From positions 1-64,000 of the forward strand of contig NZ_RWIN01000122.1 in the NCBI RefSeq assembly GCF_009761815.1: 64,000 nucleotides of DNA. The letters run 5' to 3'. Position numbers and translations under genes: made by a program. This DNA comes from Pseudomonas sp. PB120. Its GTDB lineage: Bacteria > Pseudomonadota > Gammaproteobacteria > Pseudomonadales > Pseudomonadaceae. Below, one piece after another: positions 34,347 through 43,510 of this stretch; position 1 is the stretch's first letter; each line of letters starts with the position of its first letter. The notes under the pieces are model-generated. The model ran no database searches and was not told where the DNA came from. It worked only from the letters and a program-made list of their open reading frames with translations.

Positions 34347-34877
34347 ATGGCCAAGATCGCCCCGCAATTGCCAATCGAAGTCGACAGCGAAACTGGTGTC
34401 TGGACCTCCGACGCCCTGCCGATGCTGTATGTGCCGCGCCATTTCTTCGTCAACAACCACATGGGCATCGAAGAGGTCCTGGGCGCTGAAGCCTACGCCG
34501 AGATTCTCTACAAGGCCGGCTACAAATCCGCCTGGCACTGGTGTGAAAAAGAAGCGGAATGCCACGGCCTGGAAGGCGTCGCGGTGTTCGAGCACTACAT
34601 GAAGCGCCTGTCGCAACGCGGCTGGGGCCTGTTCAAGATCCAGGACATCGACCTCGACAAAGGCACCGCCAGCGTCAAGCTCGAACACTCGGCGTTCGTC
34701 TACGTGTACGGCAAGGTCGGGCGCAAGGTCGACTACATGTTCACCGGTTGGTTTGCCGGCGCCATGGACCAGATCCTGCAAGCCCGTGGCAGCAAGATCC
34801 GCACCGTTGCCGAGCAAGTCTACGGTGGCTCCGAAGAAGGCCACGACGACGGTTTGTTCACCGTCAAGCCGTTGTAA
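34347..34877 (+). CDS. DUF5943 family protein (dgc operon)
   Basis: A 176-residue soluble protein. It matches the DUF5943 type seen with dgcA. Visible features are PMLYVPRHFFVNNHMGIEEV, the C-terminal VDYMFTGWFAGAMDQILQAR and acidic tail SEEGHDDG. The fold may be related to the 4-vinyl-reductase/hydrocarbon-binding (heme-less V4R) superfamily, but I see that only as similarity of style. It lies 15 bases before dgcA and has a good ribosome-binding site (CTGGAG). Its role in dimethylglycine use is unknown; the conserved place suggests an accessory or assembly role. Confidence 0.82.
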   Translation: MAKIAPQLPIEVDSETGVWTSDALPMLYVPRHFFVNNHMGIEEVLGAEAYAEILYKAGYKSAWHWCEKEAECHGLEGVAVFEHYMKRLSQRGWGLFKIQDIDLDKGTASVKLEHSAFVYVYGKVGRKVDYMFTGWFAGAMDQILQARGSKIRTVAEQVYGGSEEGHDDGLFTVKPL

Positions 34878-34892
34878 GTCGAGGAACCCGCC

Positions 34893-36953
34893 ATGGCTTT
34901 CGAAGCAATGTTCCAGCCGATCCAGATCGGCAAACTGACCGTCCGCAACCGTGTGCTCAGCACCGCGCACGCCGAGGTCTACGCGACCGACGGCGGCATG
35001 ACCACCGACCGGTACGTCAAGTATTACGAAGAGAAAGCCAAGGGCGGGATCGGCCTGGCGATTTGCGGCGGTTCTTCCAGCGTGGCCATCGACAGCCCGC
35101 AGGGCTGGTGGAAGTCGGTCAACCTGGCCGACGACCGGATCATTCCGCACTTCCAGAACCTGGCCGATGCCATGCACAAGCATGGCGCCAAGATCATGAT
35201 CCAGATTACCCACATGGGCCGCCGTTCGCGTTGGGACGGCGAGCATTGGCCAACCCTGCTGTCGCCGTCGGGCATCCGTGAACCGGTGCACCGCGCAACC
35301 TGCAAAACCATTGAGCCGGAAGAAATCTGGCGAGTGATCGGCAACTACGCCAGCGCCGCCGCGCGGGCCAAGGCCGGTGGCCTGGACGGCGTCGAGCTGT
35401 CCGCCGTGCACCAGCACATGATCGACCAGTTCTGGAGCCCACGGGTCAACAAGCGCACCGACGAATGGGGCGGCAGCTTCGAAAACCGCATGCGTTTCGG
35501 CCTGGAAGTCTTGAAGGCCGTGCGCGCCGAGGTCGGCCCGGATTTCTGCGTCGGCATCCGTCTGTGCGGTGATGAGTTCCACCCGGACGGCTTGTCCCAC
35601 GAGGACATGAAGCAGATCGCCAAGTATTACGACGACACCGGCATGATCGACTTCATCGGTGTGGTCGGCTCGGGTTGCGACACCCACAACACCCTGGCCA
35701 ACGTCATCCCGAACATGAGTTATCCACCGGAGCCGTTCCTGCACCTGGCCGCCGGTATCAAGGAAGTGGTGAAGGCCCCGGTACTGCACGCGCAGAACAT
35801 CAAGGACCCGAACCAGGCCACGCGGATTCTGGAAGGCGGCTACGTCGACATGGTCGGCATGACCCGCGCCCACATCGCCGACCCGCACCTGATCGCCAAG
35901 ATCAAAATGGGCCAGGTCGATCAGATCAAGCAATGCGTCGGCGCCAACTACTGCATCGACCGTCAGTACCAAGGGCTGGACGTGCTGTGCATCCAGAACG
36001 CCGCGACGTCCCGCGAATACATGGGCGTGCCGCACATCATCGAGAAAACCACCGGCGTGAAACGCAAAGTGGTGATCGTCGGTGCCGGTCCGGCCGGGAT
36101 GGAAGCGGCTCGCGTTTCGGCTGAACGGGGCCACGACGTGACCCTGTTCGAGAAAAAAGAATTTATCGGCGGCCAGATCACGACCGCCTCGAAAGCGCCG
36201 CAACGGGACCAGATCGCCGGCATCACACGCTGGTTCCAGCTGGAGCTGGCACGTCTGAAAGTCGACCTGCGCCTGGGCGTGGCAGCCGACGCGGCAACCA
36301 TTCTCGACCTGCGTCCGGACGTGGTGGTGCTGGCGGTGGGCGGCCATCCATTCCTGGAGCAGAACGAACACTGGGGTGCGGCTGAAGGCCTGGTGGTCAG
36401 CAGCTGGGACATCCTCGACGGCAAGGTGGCGCCGGGCAAGAACGTGCTGGTCTACGACACCATTTGCGAATTTACCGGGATGTCGGCCGCCGACTTCCTC
36501 GCCGACAAGGGCAGCCAGGTCGAGATCGTCACTGACGACATCAAGCCGGGCGTGGCGATTGGCGGCACCTCGTTCCCGACGTACTACCGCAGCATGTACC
36601 CCAAGGAAGTGATCATGACCGGGGACATGATGCTGGAGAAGGTCTACCGCGAAGGCGACAAGCTGGTGGCGGTGCTGGAAAACGAATACACCGGCGCCAA
36701 AGAGGAGCGGGTGGTGGATCAGGTCGTCGTGGAAAACGGCGTGCGTCCGGACGAAGAAATCTATTACGCCATGAAGGAAGGCTCGCGCAACAAAGGCCAG
36801 ATGGACATCGAAGCCCTGTTCGCGATCAAGCCCCAGCCTTCGTTGAGCCAGGCGGGCGACGGCTACTTGCTGTTCCGCATCGGCGACTGCGTGGCGCAGC
36901 GCAACACTCACGCGGCGATCTATGACGCGCTGCGGTTGTGCAAGGATTTCTAA
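34893..36953 (+). CDS. dgcA: Dimethylglycine demethylase subunit DgcA
   Basis: A 686-residue protein of the NADH:flavin oxidoreductase / 2,4-dienoyl-CoA reductase type. The N-terminal TIM barrel (FMN) is followed by the 4Fe-4S cysteine cluster CVGANYCIDRQYQG ... CIQNA near residues 348-368 and then an NAD(P)/FAD-binding region with VVIVGAGPAGMEAARVSAER. Trimethylamine/dimethylamine dehydrogenase-like enzymes have this layout. DgcA with DgcB is genetically required for dimethylglycine demethylation to sarcosine. Electrons are probably passed through dgcB and the ETF encoded downstream. GTCGAGGAA precedes the ATG. Confidence 0.95.
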   Translation: MAFEAMFQPIQIGKLTVRNRVLSTAHAEVYATDGGMTTDRYVKYYEEKAKGGIGLAICGGSSSVAIDSPQGWWKSVNLADDRIIPHFQNLADAMHKHGAKIMIQITHMGRRSRWDGEHWPTLLSPSGIREPVHRATCKTIEPEEIWRVIGNYASAAARAKAGGLDGVELSAVHQHMIDQFWSPRVNKRTDEWGGSFENRMRFGLEVLKAVRAEVGPDFCVGIRLCGDEFHPDGLSHEDMKQIAKYYDDTGMIDFIGVVGSGCDTHNTLANVIPNMSYPPEPFLHLAAGIKEVVKAPVLHAQNIKDPNQATRILEGGYVDMVGMTRAHIADPHLIAKIKMGQVDQIKQCVGANYCIDRQYQGLDVLCIQNAATSREYMGVPHIIEKTTGVKRKVVIVGAGPAGMEAARVSAERGHDVTLFEKKEFIGGQITTASKAPQRDQIAGITRWFQLELARLKVDLRLGVAADAATILDLRPDVVVLAVGGHPFLEQNEHWGAAEGLVVSSWDILDGKVAPGKNVLVYDTICEFTGMSAADFLADKGSQVEIVTDDIKPGVAIGGTSFPTYYRSMYPKEVIMTGDMMLEKVYREGDKLVAVLENEYTGAKEERVVDQVVVENGVRPDEEIYYAMKEGSRNKGQMDIEALFAIKPQPSLSQAGDGYLLFRIGDCVAQRNTHAAIYDALRLCKDF

Positions 36954-36971
36954 CGGATTACCACCATCTCC

Positions 36972-37095
36972 TGTGGCGAGGGAGCTTGCTCCCGCTGGGC
37001 TGCGAAGCAGCCCCAAATCCTGCAGTCGAGGATGTGCACCAGAGGCTGTTTTGGGAGCGCTTCGCACTCCAGCGGGAGCAAGCTCCCTCGCCACA
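36972..37095. repeat. REP pair between dgcA and dgcB
   Basis: Inverted units TGTGGCGAGGGAGCTTGCTC occupy the dgcA-dgcB gap within the operon. Confidence 0.92.
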
Positions 37096-37154
37096 AGTAG
37101 GTGCGTCGCTCTCATCGGCGCGCACATGACCCCGAGGTCTTTGGGAGCTCCACC

Positions 37155-39098
37155 ATGTTGAACACCCTTCTTCCAATCCTGTTGTTCGCTGCCCTGGGCC
37201 TGGCTGTCCTGGGCGCGTTGCGGCGGGTATCCATGTGGCGACGTGGCCGGGCCTCCAAGGTCGACCTGATCGGCGGCCTGCTCGCCATGCCCAAGCGCTA
37301 CATGGTCGATTTGCACCATGTCGTCGCGCGGGACAAATACATCGCCAACACCCACGTCGCCACGGCCGGTGGCGCGGTGGGGTCCGTCGTGCTGGCGATT
37401 CTGGTGCACGGGTTTGGCCTGCATAACCGCTTCCTCGGTTACGCACTGCTGTTGATGACGGCGGTGATGTTCGTCGGCGCGATTTTTGTGTACCTGCGTC
37501 GGCGCAACCCACCGGCCCGTTTGTCCAAGGGCCCGTGGATGCGTCTGCCGAAAAGCCTGCTGGCCTTCTCGGCGTCATTCTTCCTGGTCACCCTGCCGGT
37601 GGCGGGCATCCTCCCGGAGAATTTCGGTGGGTGGCTGTTGGCGGTGATCCTCGGGATCGGCGTGCTGTGGGGCGTTTCGGAATTGTTCTTCGGCATGACC
37701 TGGGGCGGGCCGATGAAGCACGCCTTCGCCGGTGCCCTGCACCTGGCCTGGCACCGTCGCGCCGAGCGTTTTGGCGGTGGTCGTTCCACGGGTTTGAAAC
37801 CGCTGGACCTGAACGATCCAGACGCACCGCTGGGCGTGGAAAAACCCAAGGATTTCACCTGGAACCAACTGCTCGGTTTCGACGCCTGCGTGCAGTGCGG
37901 TAAATGCGAAGCCGCGTGCCCGGCGTTCGCCGCTGGCCAGCCCCTGAACCCGAAAAAATTGATTCAGGACATGGTGGTCGGCCTGGCCGGTGGCACCGAT
38001 GCCAAATTCGCGGGCAGCCCGTACCCGGGCAAAGCCATCGGCGAGCACGCCGGCAATCCGCATCAACCGATCGTCAATGGCCTGGTGGACGCTGAAACCC
38101 TGTGGTCCTGCACCACCTGCCGCGCGTGCGTCGAGGAATGTCCGATGATGATCGAGCACGTCGATGCCATCGTCGACATGCGCCGTCACCTGACCCTGGA
38201 AAAAGGCGCGACCCCGAACAAGGGCGCCGAAGTCCTGGAAAACCTGATCGCCACCGACAACCCGGGCGGCTTTGCGCCGGGCGGGCGGATGAACTGGGCG
38301 GCGGACTTGAACCTCAACCTGCTCAGCGAAAAGAAATCCACCGACGTGCTGTTCTGGGTCGGCGACGGTGCGTTCGACATGCGCAACCAGCGCACTTTGC
38401 GCGCCTTCGTCAAAGTGCTGAAAGCGGCCAAGGTCGACTTCGCGGTGCTGGGCCTTGAAGAGCGCGACAGCGGTGATGTCGCGCGCCGCTTGGGCGACGA
38501 AGCGACTTTCCAGTTGCTGGCCAAGCGCAACATCCAGACGTTGGCCAAGTACAGTTTCAACCGCATCGTCACCTGCGATCCGCACAGCTTCCACGTGCTG
38601 AAAAACGAATACGGCGCCTTCGATGGCAACTACCTGGTGCAGCACCACAGCACCTACATGGCAGAAATCATCGATGCTGGTGCGCTGAACCTCGGCCAGC
38701 ACAAAGGTAGCAGCGTGACGTATCACGATCCGTGCTACCTCGGCCGCTACAACGGCGAATACGAGGCGCCGCGTGAAGTGCTGCGCGCCCTCGGGATCGA
38801 AGTGAAAGAGATGCAACGCTCCGGGTTCCGTTCACGGTGCTGTGGCGGTGGCGGCGGTGCGCCGATCACGGACATCCCGGGCAAGCAACGGATCCCCGAC
38901 ATGCGCATGGAAGACATCCGCGAAACCGGCGCCGAGCTGGTGGCCGTGGGTTGTCCACAATGCACCGCGATGCTCGAAGGCGTGGTCGAACCGCGTCCGT
39001 TGATCAAGGACATTGCCGAACTGGTGGCCGATGCGTTGCTTGACGACGCCGCGCCCGCCAAGACACCCGTCAAGCGTGAACCTGCGGAGGCCCACTGA
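37155..39098 (+). CDS. dgcB: Dimethylglycine demethylase subunit DgcB (Fe-S membrane protein)
   Basis: A 647-residue membrane Fe-S protein of the heterodisulfide-reductase / glycolate-oxidase-like type. Four hydrophobic segments lie in the first ~195 residues. Two 4Fe-4S motifs follow, CVQCGKCEAACPAF and CTTCRACVEECPMM. Two CCG-type domains complete the protein, the last with the RCCGGGGGAP motif. It is thought to take electrons from DgcA or the ETF into the quinone pool. I use the ATG at 37155 with GGAG upstream, not the longer frame that starts in the REP pair. The stop overlaps the start of etfA (ATGA-type at 39098). Confidence 0.93.
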   Translation: MLNTLLPILLFAALGLAVLGALRRVSMWRRGRASKVDLIGGLLAMPKRYMVDLHHVVARDKYIANTHVATAGGAVGSVVLAILVHGFGLHNRFLGYALLLMTAVMFVGAIFVYLRRRNPPARLSKGPWMRLPKSLLAFSASFFLVTLPVAGILPENFGGWLLAVILGIGVLWGVSELFFGMTWGGPMKHAFAGALHLAWHRRAERFGGGRSTGLKPLDLNDPDAPLGVEKPKDFTWNQLLGFDACVQCGKCEAACPAFAAGQPLNPKKLIQDMVVGLAGGTDAKFAGSPYPGKAIGEHAGNPHQPIVNGLVDAETLWSCTTCRACVEECPMMIEHVDAIVDMRRHLTLEKGATPNKGAEVLENLIATDNPGGFAPGGRMNWAADLNLNLLSEKKSTDVLFWVGDGAFDMRNQRTLRAFVKVLKAAKVDFAVLGLEERDSGDVARRLGDEATFQLLAKRNIQTLAKYSFNRIVTCDPHSFHVLKNEYGAFDGNYLVQHHSTYMAEIIDAGALNLGQHKGSSVTYHDPCYLGRYNGEYEAPREVLRALGIEVKEMQRSGFRSRCCGGGGGAPITDIPGKQRIPDMRMEDIRETGAELVAVGCPQCTAMLEGVVEPRPLIKDIAELVADALLDDAAPAKTPVKREPAEAH

Positions 39099-40318
39099 TG
39101 AGCGACATTATCCGCCGCGACCCCCGCGCCGAATGGATTGCCCGCAACCGCCTGCACCCGCTGCACGCGGCCATGCAACCGGCGCAGCACAGCTGGATGG
39201 GGCCTAACGGCGTCATCCGCAAGAATCTGCATGGCATCGGTTTTATCGGCCCCAACGGCATCAAGCGCATTGACCGCAGCGGCGCGCAACAGGGCGGGGC
39301 GACCAAACGCTCGGCCGCCGTTGAAGTGCAATTGCCGCTGCATCAAGTGCCGGCGCCTGCGTTCTACGTCAGCGTGGTGCCGGACATGGTCGGCGGTCGC
39401 TTGAGCAGCCATGACCGCGACTTGCTCGGCCTCGCTCACCAATTGGCCGGCAATGACGGCGCGGTGTTGGCCGTGGTCTTCGGTGAACACAAAGAAAACA
39501 CCTTCGCCACCGCCGGCGTTGATCGCTTGCTGGTGCTGGAAGGTGACGAATACAGCGGTTATGCACCGGAGCAACGAGTCCAGGGCCTGCGGGCTGTGGA
39601 TAACCAGTTCAGCCCGCGTCACTGGTTGCTGCCCGACAGCCGCAGCGGCGGTGGCGAACTCGGTCGACGCTTTGCGGCGGCACTGGGCGAACGCCCGGCC
39701 ACGCGGGTCTGGCAGGTCAAGGATCAGGAATGCATCGGCCGCGCCGGTGCTGGGCTACAAGACTTGGCGCGTCCGGTTGCACGGTTGATCCTGGCCGCTG
39801 CCGAATGCGCCGAACCGGTCAGCGAAACCCGTCACGAAGCCTTGCCCGTGGAGTTATCCACAGCCGTGGCGCGCAGCCTGTCGCGCATCGAAGATCTGGG
39901 CGCGGTGGCGGTCGATCCGGCGGCGATTCCGATGGCCGAAGCGGAGTTCATCTTCTCCGGTGGCAACGGGGTCAAGGACTGGGGACTTTTCCACAGGACC
40001 GCCGAAGCGTTGGGCGCTACCGAAGGCGCCTCGCGGGTGGCCGTGGACGATGGCTTCATGGCGCGCGACCGTCAGGTCGGCGCGTCCGGTACGTGGGTTA
40101 CCGCGCGGGTCTACGTGGCGGTGGGCATTTCCGGGGCGATCCAGCACCTGCAAGGCATCGGTGCCTGCGACAAGGTGGTGGCGATCAACCTCGACCCGGG
40201 CTGCGACATGATCAAACGGGCCGACCTGTCGGTGATCGGCGAGAGTGCCGAGATTCTTCAAGCCTTGATCGAGGCGGTAGCGGCTTACCGCAACGACGCC
40301 AAGCGCGATGCGGCTTAA
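39098..40318 (+). CDS. etfA: Electron transfer flavoprotein alpha subunit (dgc operon)
   Basis: A 406-residue ETF-alpha homologue with an ~85-residue N-terminal extension compared with the usual ~310. The FAD domain is visible at the C-terminus: QVGASGTWVTARVYVAVGIS, then GAIQHLQGIGACDKVVAINL and DPGCDMIKRADLSVIGE. It shares the FAD-dependent electron carrier with EtfB (40334-41104). It probably accepts electrons from DgcAB or sarcosine/dimethylglycine oxidation. It overlaps dgcB by one base and lies 15 bases from etfB. It is a specialised ETF, distinct from the housekeeping pair elsewhere in such genomes. Confidence 0.92.
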   Translation: MSDIIRRDPRAEWIARNRLHPLHAAMQPAQHSWMGPNGVIRKNLHGIGFIGPNGIKRIDRSGAQQGGATKRSAAVEVQLPLHQVPAPAFYVSVVPDMVGGRLSSHDRDLLGLAHQLAGNDGAVLAVVFGEHKENTFATAGVDRLLVLEGDEYSGYAPEQRVQGLRAVDNQFSPRHWLLPDSRSGGGELGRRFAAALGERPATRVWQVKDQECIGRAGAGLQDLARPVARLILAAAECAEPVSETRHEALPVELSTAVARSLSRIEDLGAVAVDPAAIPMAEAEFIFSGGNGVKDWGLFHRTAEALGATEGASRVAVDDGFMARDRQVGASGTWVTARVYVAVGISGAIQHLQGIGACDKVVAINLDPGCDMIKRADLSVIGESAEILQALIEAVAAYRNDAKRDAA

Positions 40319-40333
40319 GGAAAGGAAAGGGTT

Positions 40334-41104
40334 ATGAGCACGAAAATCATCAGCCTGGTGTCCATCGGCGCCCACCCGACCTCCGGCCGGCCACGTCGCG
40401 CGGAGCAGGATGCGCGGGCGGTGGAGCTGGGCCTGCAGCTGGCTGGGGATAACTTGCAAGTGCTGCATGCCGGCGATGTGGCGGAGCCTGCGCTACGCGC
40501 TTATCTGGGCATGGGCCTGGAACAGTTGCACGTGTTGGAACAACCGGTCGGCGCCGATGCGCTGCCCGCGTTGACTGCCTATCTGCGCGATGCCGGGGCG
40601 CAAGTCGTGCTGACCGGCAGTCAGGCAGAAACCGGTGAAGGCTCGGGCATGCTGCCGTTCCTGTTGGCGGAAAGCCTGGGCTGGCCGCTGGTGGTGGGGC
40701 TGGCGCAGGTCGAATCCATCGACGGCAGTTCGGCGTTGGTGCTGCAAGCCTTGCCTCGTGGTCAGCGCCGTCGTCTGAAGGTGCGGCTGCCGTTTCTCGC
40801 GACGGTGGATAACGCGGCGCCCAAGCCGCGTCAAAGCGCCTACGGCCCGGCTCGGCGCGGGGTGTTGCAGGCCGATGAAGTCGAAGTGATCGACGATGAA
40901 CTGTTGGCAGTCGCCACACTGCAACCAGCCAAACCACGGCCAAAACGCTTGAAGGTGATCAAGGCAAAAAGCGGTGCGGACCGGATGAAAGCCGCAACGG
41001 CCAAGGCCAGTGGCGGGGGCGGGCAAGTGCTTAAAGGCGTGACCGCGCAAGCGGGTGCCGAGGCGATTCTCAAATTGCTGATCGAAGAAGGCGTGGTTCG
41101 CTAA
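40334..41104 (+). CDS. etfB: Electron transfer flavoprotein beta subunit (dgc operon)
   Basis: A 256-residue ETF-beta homologue that binds AMP and partners with EtfA. It starts IISLVSIGAHPTSGRPRRAEQD, divergent from canonical ETF-beta, with the family features GAQVVLTGSQAETGEGSGM and the LVVGLAQVESIDG strand region. The C-terminus is rich in basic residues (PKPRQSAYGPARRGVLQ). It is the last gene of the dgc operon, with AAAGGAAAGGG upstream. Assignment rests on homology of the core and on the adjacent etfA. A REP pair follows. Confidence 0.88.
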   Translation: MSTKIISLVSIGAHPTSGRPRRAEQDARAVELGLQLAGDNLQVLHAGDVAEPALRAYLGMGLEQLHVLEQPVGADALPALTAYLRDAGAQVVLTGSQAETGEGSGMLPFLLAESLGWPLVVGLAQVESIDGSSALVLQALPRGQRRRLKVRLPFLATVDNAAPKPRQSAYGPARRGVLQADEVEVIDDELLAVATLQPAKPRPKRLKVIKAKSGADRMKAATAKASGGGGQVLKGVTAQAGAEAILKLLIEEGVVR

Positions 41105-41124
41105 TTCAGCTTCAGCACAATCTA

Positions 41125-41226
41125 CTGTAGGAGCGAGCCTGCTCGCGATGGATGTTAACGATAACGCGTGTTTTCTGGAAACCCGCGTCGCCCTCAAGTG
41201 CATCGCGAGCAGGCTCGCTCCTACAG
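41125..41226. repeat. REP pair after etfB
   Basis: Inverted units CTGTAGGAGCGAGCCTGCTC and GAGCAGGCTCGCTCCTACAG end the dgc operon. Confidence 0.92.
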
Positions 41227-41267
41227 TTTTGATCTCCCACCGCATGACCATAATTCATGAGGAACTA

Positions 41268-41834
41268 ATGGCAGTTGAATTTCGTTCCGCGGTGCGCGCG
41301 GATGCGCGGGAGATCGCCCGTTTGTTTCAGATTTCATCCGAAGGCGCTTCAGATTACATCTGGAGCCAACTCGCCGAACCCGGCCAGGATCTGCTGGACG
41401 TAGGCGCGGCCCGCTACGCCCGCGACGACGTGGATTTCTCCTACCAGAACTGCCTCATCGCCGAGGCGGACGGCCACGTTATTGGCATGATGCACAGCTA
41501 TGTGATGCGTCACGATCCATTGGCGGAGCCCACGACCGACCCGGTCCTGGCGCCATATGCCGACATGGAAATTCCCGATACGTTGTATATCTCGAGCCTG
41601 GCCTTGCACGAGGGTTGGCGTAACCAGGGCCTGGGCAAGCAGTTCCTCGCCCACGCTCACGAGCGCGTCAGTCAGTTGGGCCTCAAGGGCTTGAGCCTGA
41701 TCGACTACGCGGTGAACACCGGGGCCCGCCGGTTTTACGAGCGTCATGGCTTCCGGATCGTCGACACCTGCCAGATCACGCCGCATCCGATGATTCGGGT
41801 GACGGGTGACGCCTACCTCATGCAATGGCCCTAG
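41268..41834 (+). CDS. GNAT family N-acetyltransferase
   Basis: A 188-residue GNAT acetyltransferase. The N-terminal half matches VEFRSAVRADAREIARLFQI, and the acetyl-CoA loop reads LALHEGWRNQGLGKQFLAHA, followed by YAVNTGARRFYERHGFRIVD. It starts at the ATG at 41268, which has a TGAGGAA ribosome-binding sequence; the longer frame runs through REP sequence. Substrate unknown. It lies between the dgc operon and an unrelated gene, on the same strand but with a 163-base gap, so it is probably separate. Confidence 0.88.
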   Translation: MAVEFRSAVRADAREIARLFQISSEGASDYIWSQLAEPGQDLLDVGAARYARDDVDFSYQNCLIAEADGHVIGMMHSYVMRHDPLAEPTTDPVLAPYADMEIPDTLYISSLALHEGWRNQGLGKQFLAHAHERVSQLGLKGLSLIDYAVNTGARRFYERHGFRIVDTCQITPHPMIRVTGDAYLMQWP

Positions 41835-41884
41835 TAAGCTACATTGTCCTGTGAGCTGCCCTGGGTGGCAGCAATGGGTTGAAC

Positions 41885-43084
41885 ATGAGAGCGGTCAGTC
41901 GGCGTGAGACATGCCTGATCTGTGGCGCGAGTTTGAAAGGGTCATTGATCCTTGTTGGACTCTGTTTGTGTTTCGCCGCGGGCGCGATGGCAGAAAGCGC
42001 CCGGGCTGGATCTGATTTTGATAGATGGATGGAATCCGAACAGGGTCAAAAAGCTTCCCCGGCGCAGATGAAACAGCGCTGCGACACGGTGATGGACGCT
42101 GAGGAACACCTGAGTTGCTCAGTCTCCGTTCTCGCCCGTCTGTTCGAATCCAAAGCGGCCAACCTACTTCCCGAATTCTACCTCGCTACCAAACGCCGAC
42201 ATGCCCGGGCCATCGAGCAGGACCCGGAGCTCAAAGCCCTGTTTTCCATGTTTGGTGACCAATCCCTTGAGGCCCTGCGCGCTGTCGGCAATTTTTCGTT
42301 GACGCGGGCCAAGCAGCGCGAGGTGCTGCCGATCCACCCGTTCCCCAGTGATCATTACGTGACGGACGAAGTGCTGCCCTACATCGAGGTCAAGGCGGCC
42401 AATGGTGTCACGTCTCGGTTCATCGTGGACACGGGGGCGCCGCAGACGCGGGTCAACCTCGACACTGCGAAGTTGATGGGTATCCAGTTGCTGCCCGACG
42501 CCCGCTACAGATACAGCACGTTCTACGGTGAGCATGACCTGTCTGCCAGCCTCGGGATCTTCGAGTCCTTGAGGATAGGCACAAGCGAATTCAGGAATGT
42601 CCTGGTATTCGTCAGTGACCGGGACAACTTGCTGGGGCTGGATCTGCTCGCAAAGCTCGGGCGATTGAAGGTCACGAAAAAGACGCTGACGCTTAACGCC
42701 GAACCGCCTGCGCGCTGCGATTCGCCCATCACTTACACGCGCCTGGACATCAATCAGCGGCTGACCCTTCCCGCTCGGCTCGAGCACCGGGCGACGGTGG
42801 CCATTATCGACACCGGCAACGTGGACTACCTGACGTCCGCATTACCGGGCAGCACTGCGATTCAGGTCACCGGCAAGCCTCGATCGCAGACGTTCCGGGG
42901 CGAATTGAGCATGGGTGGACATATTCAATTGAGTACCTACAAATATTTCCCGGACTTCACGATCCCTCCGTCGATGCTGCTCGGCAAGTACGTTCCCTCT
43001 ATTTTGCTCGGGTGGCAGGCGTTTAAAGATTTTGAATTGAATCTGGACGTCGATTCGGGCCGGTCGTGTTTCAACAGGATCTGA
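41885..43084 (+). CDS. Exported protein with two aspartyl-protease-like DTG motifs
   Basis: A 399-residue protein with a signal peptide or N-terminal anchor at residues ~17-37 (SLILVGLCLCFAAGAMA). A helical region with two cysteines follows (RCDTVMDAEEHLSC). The second half contains the retropepsin-like FIVDTGAPQTRVNLDTAKLM (DTG 182-184) and a second DTG at 309-311 in AIIDTGNVDYLTSALPG. It may be a single-chain, two-lobe aspartic protease, or an inactive relative. The ATG at 41885 or a TTG two codons earlier begins the gene. It lies alone, with the ATPase-box repeat following it. Function unknown. Confidence 0.75.
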   Translation: MRAVSRRETCLICGASLKGSLILVGLCLCFAAGAMAESARAGSDFDRWMESEQGQKASPAQMKQRCDTVMDAEEHLSCSVSVLARLFESKAANLLPEFYLATKRRHARAIEQDPELKALFSMFGDQSLEALRAVGNFSLTRAKQREVLPIHPFPSDHYVTDEVLPYIEVKAANGVTSRFIVDTGAPQTRVNLDTAKLMGIQLLPDARYRYSTFYGEHDLSASLGIFESLRIGTSEFRNVLVFVSDRDNLLGLDLLAKLGRLKVTKKTLTLNAEPPARCDSPITYTRLDINQRLTLPARLEHRATVAIIDTGNVDYLTSALPGSTAIQVTGKPRSQTFRGELSMGGHIQLSTYKYFPDFTIPPSMLLGKYVPSILLGWQAFKDFELNLDVDSGRSCFNRI

Positions 43085-43510
43085 GCGTGATTACCCACAA
43101 TCCCTGTGCGCGCCTCTGTGGATAACATGTTTGTCCTTCGCTGCAGGCCTTACAAACCAGGCCCTGTACGCCTTTGAGCAAAAAACAACCTCCGTTACCC
43201 GATACTCAGTCTCATAAATGTCCACTCCCTTTAGTTGTGCTGATATTTCAGTGTGTAACTTTAATGATTTTATTTAAGCGTCGAATTAAATGTTGAAAGG
43301 TGCTGATACACTTAAAATATGGTCAGCTAATTTGAATTTTTGTAGGCGTTGCAGGAAATATTTAGATCGAATATGTGCAGGTTCAAATGCTTTACAGGGA
43401 AGAGAGTGGGTTATTAAGCTTCGTGCCAGTTCAATGCTGAAGACGTGCGGGGAGATAATTAATTCTCATGCAAATCTGAAGTTAAACATTTTGTGCAGGT
43501 GCTTATATTC
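43085..43510. repeat. Upstream copy of the DnaA-box repeat and AT-rich gap
   Basis: This 426-base gap starts with one copy of a repeat that reappears at 46.7-47.3 kb: TTACCCACA (43091) and TGTGGATAA (43117-43125), with a 26-base offset between starts. The following ~70 bases (CTGCAGGCCTTACAAACC ... AAAAAACAACC) are shared with the downstream copies. From 43200 the sequence turns AT-rich. A short plus-strand frame of 117 codons starts at 43290, but has no good ribosome-binding site and overlaps the oxidase gene, so I do not call it. Confidence 0.8.

Noticed and set aside
33993..37424. 1143-codon minus-strand frame opposite the dgc genes
   Set aside because: Antisense shadow of dgcA and neighbours; no domain is recognisable and codon choice follows the opposite strand.
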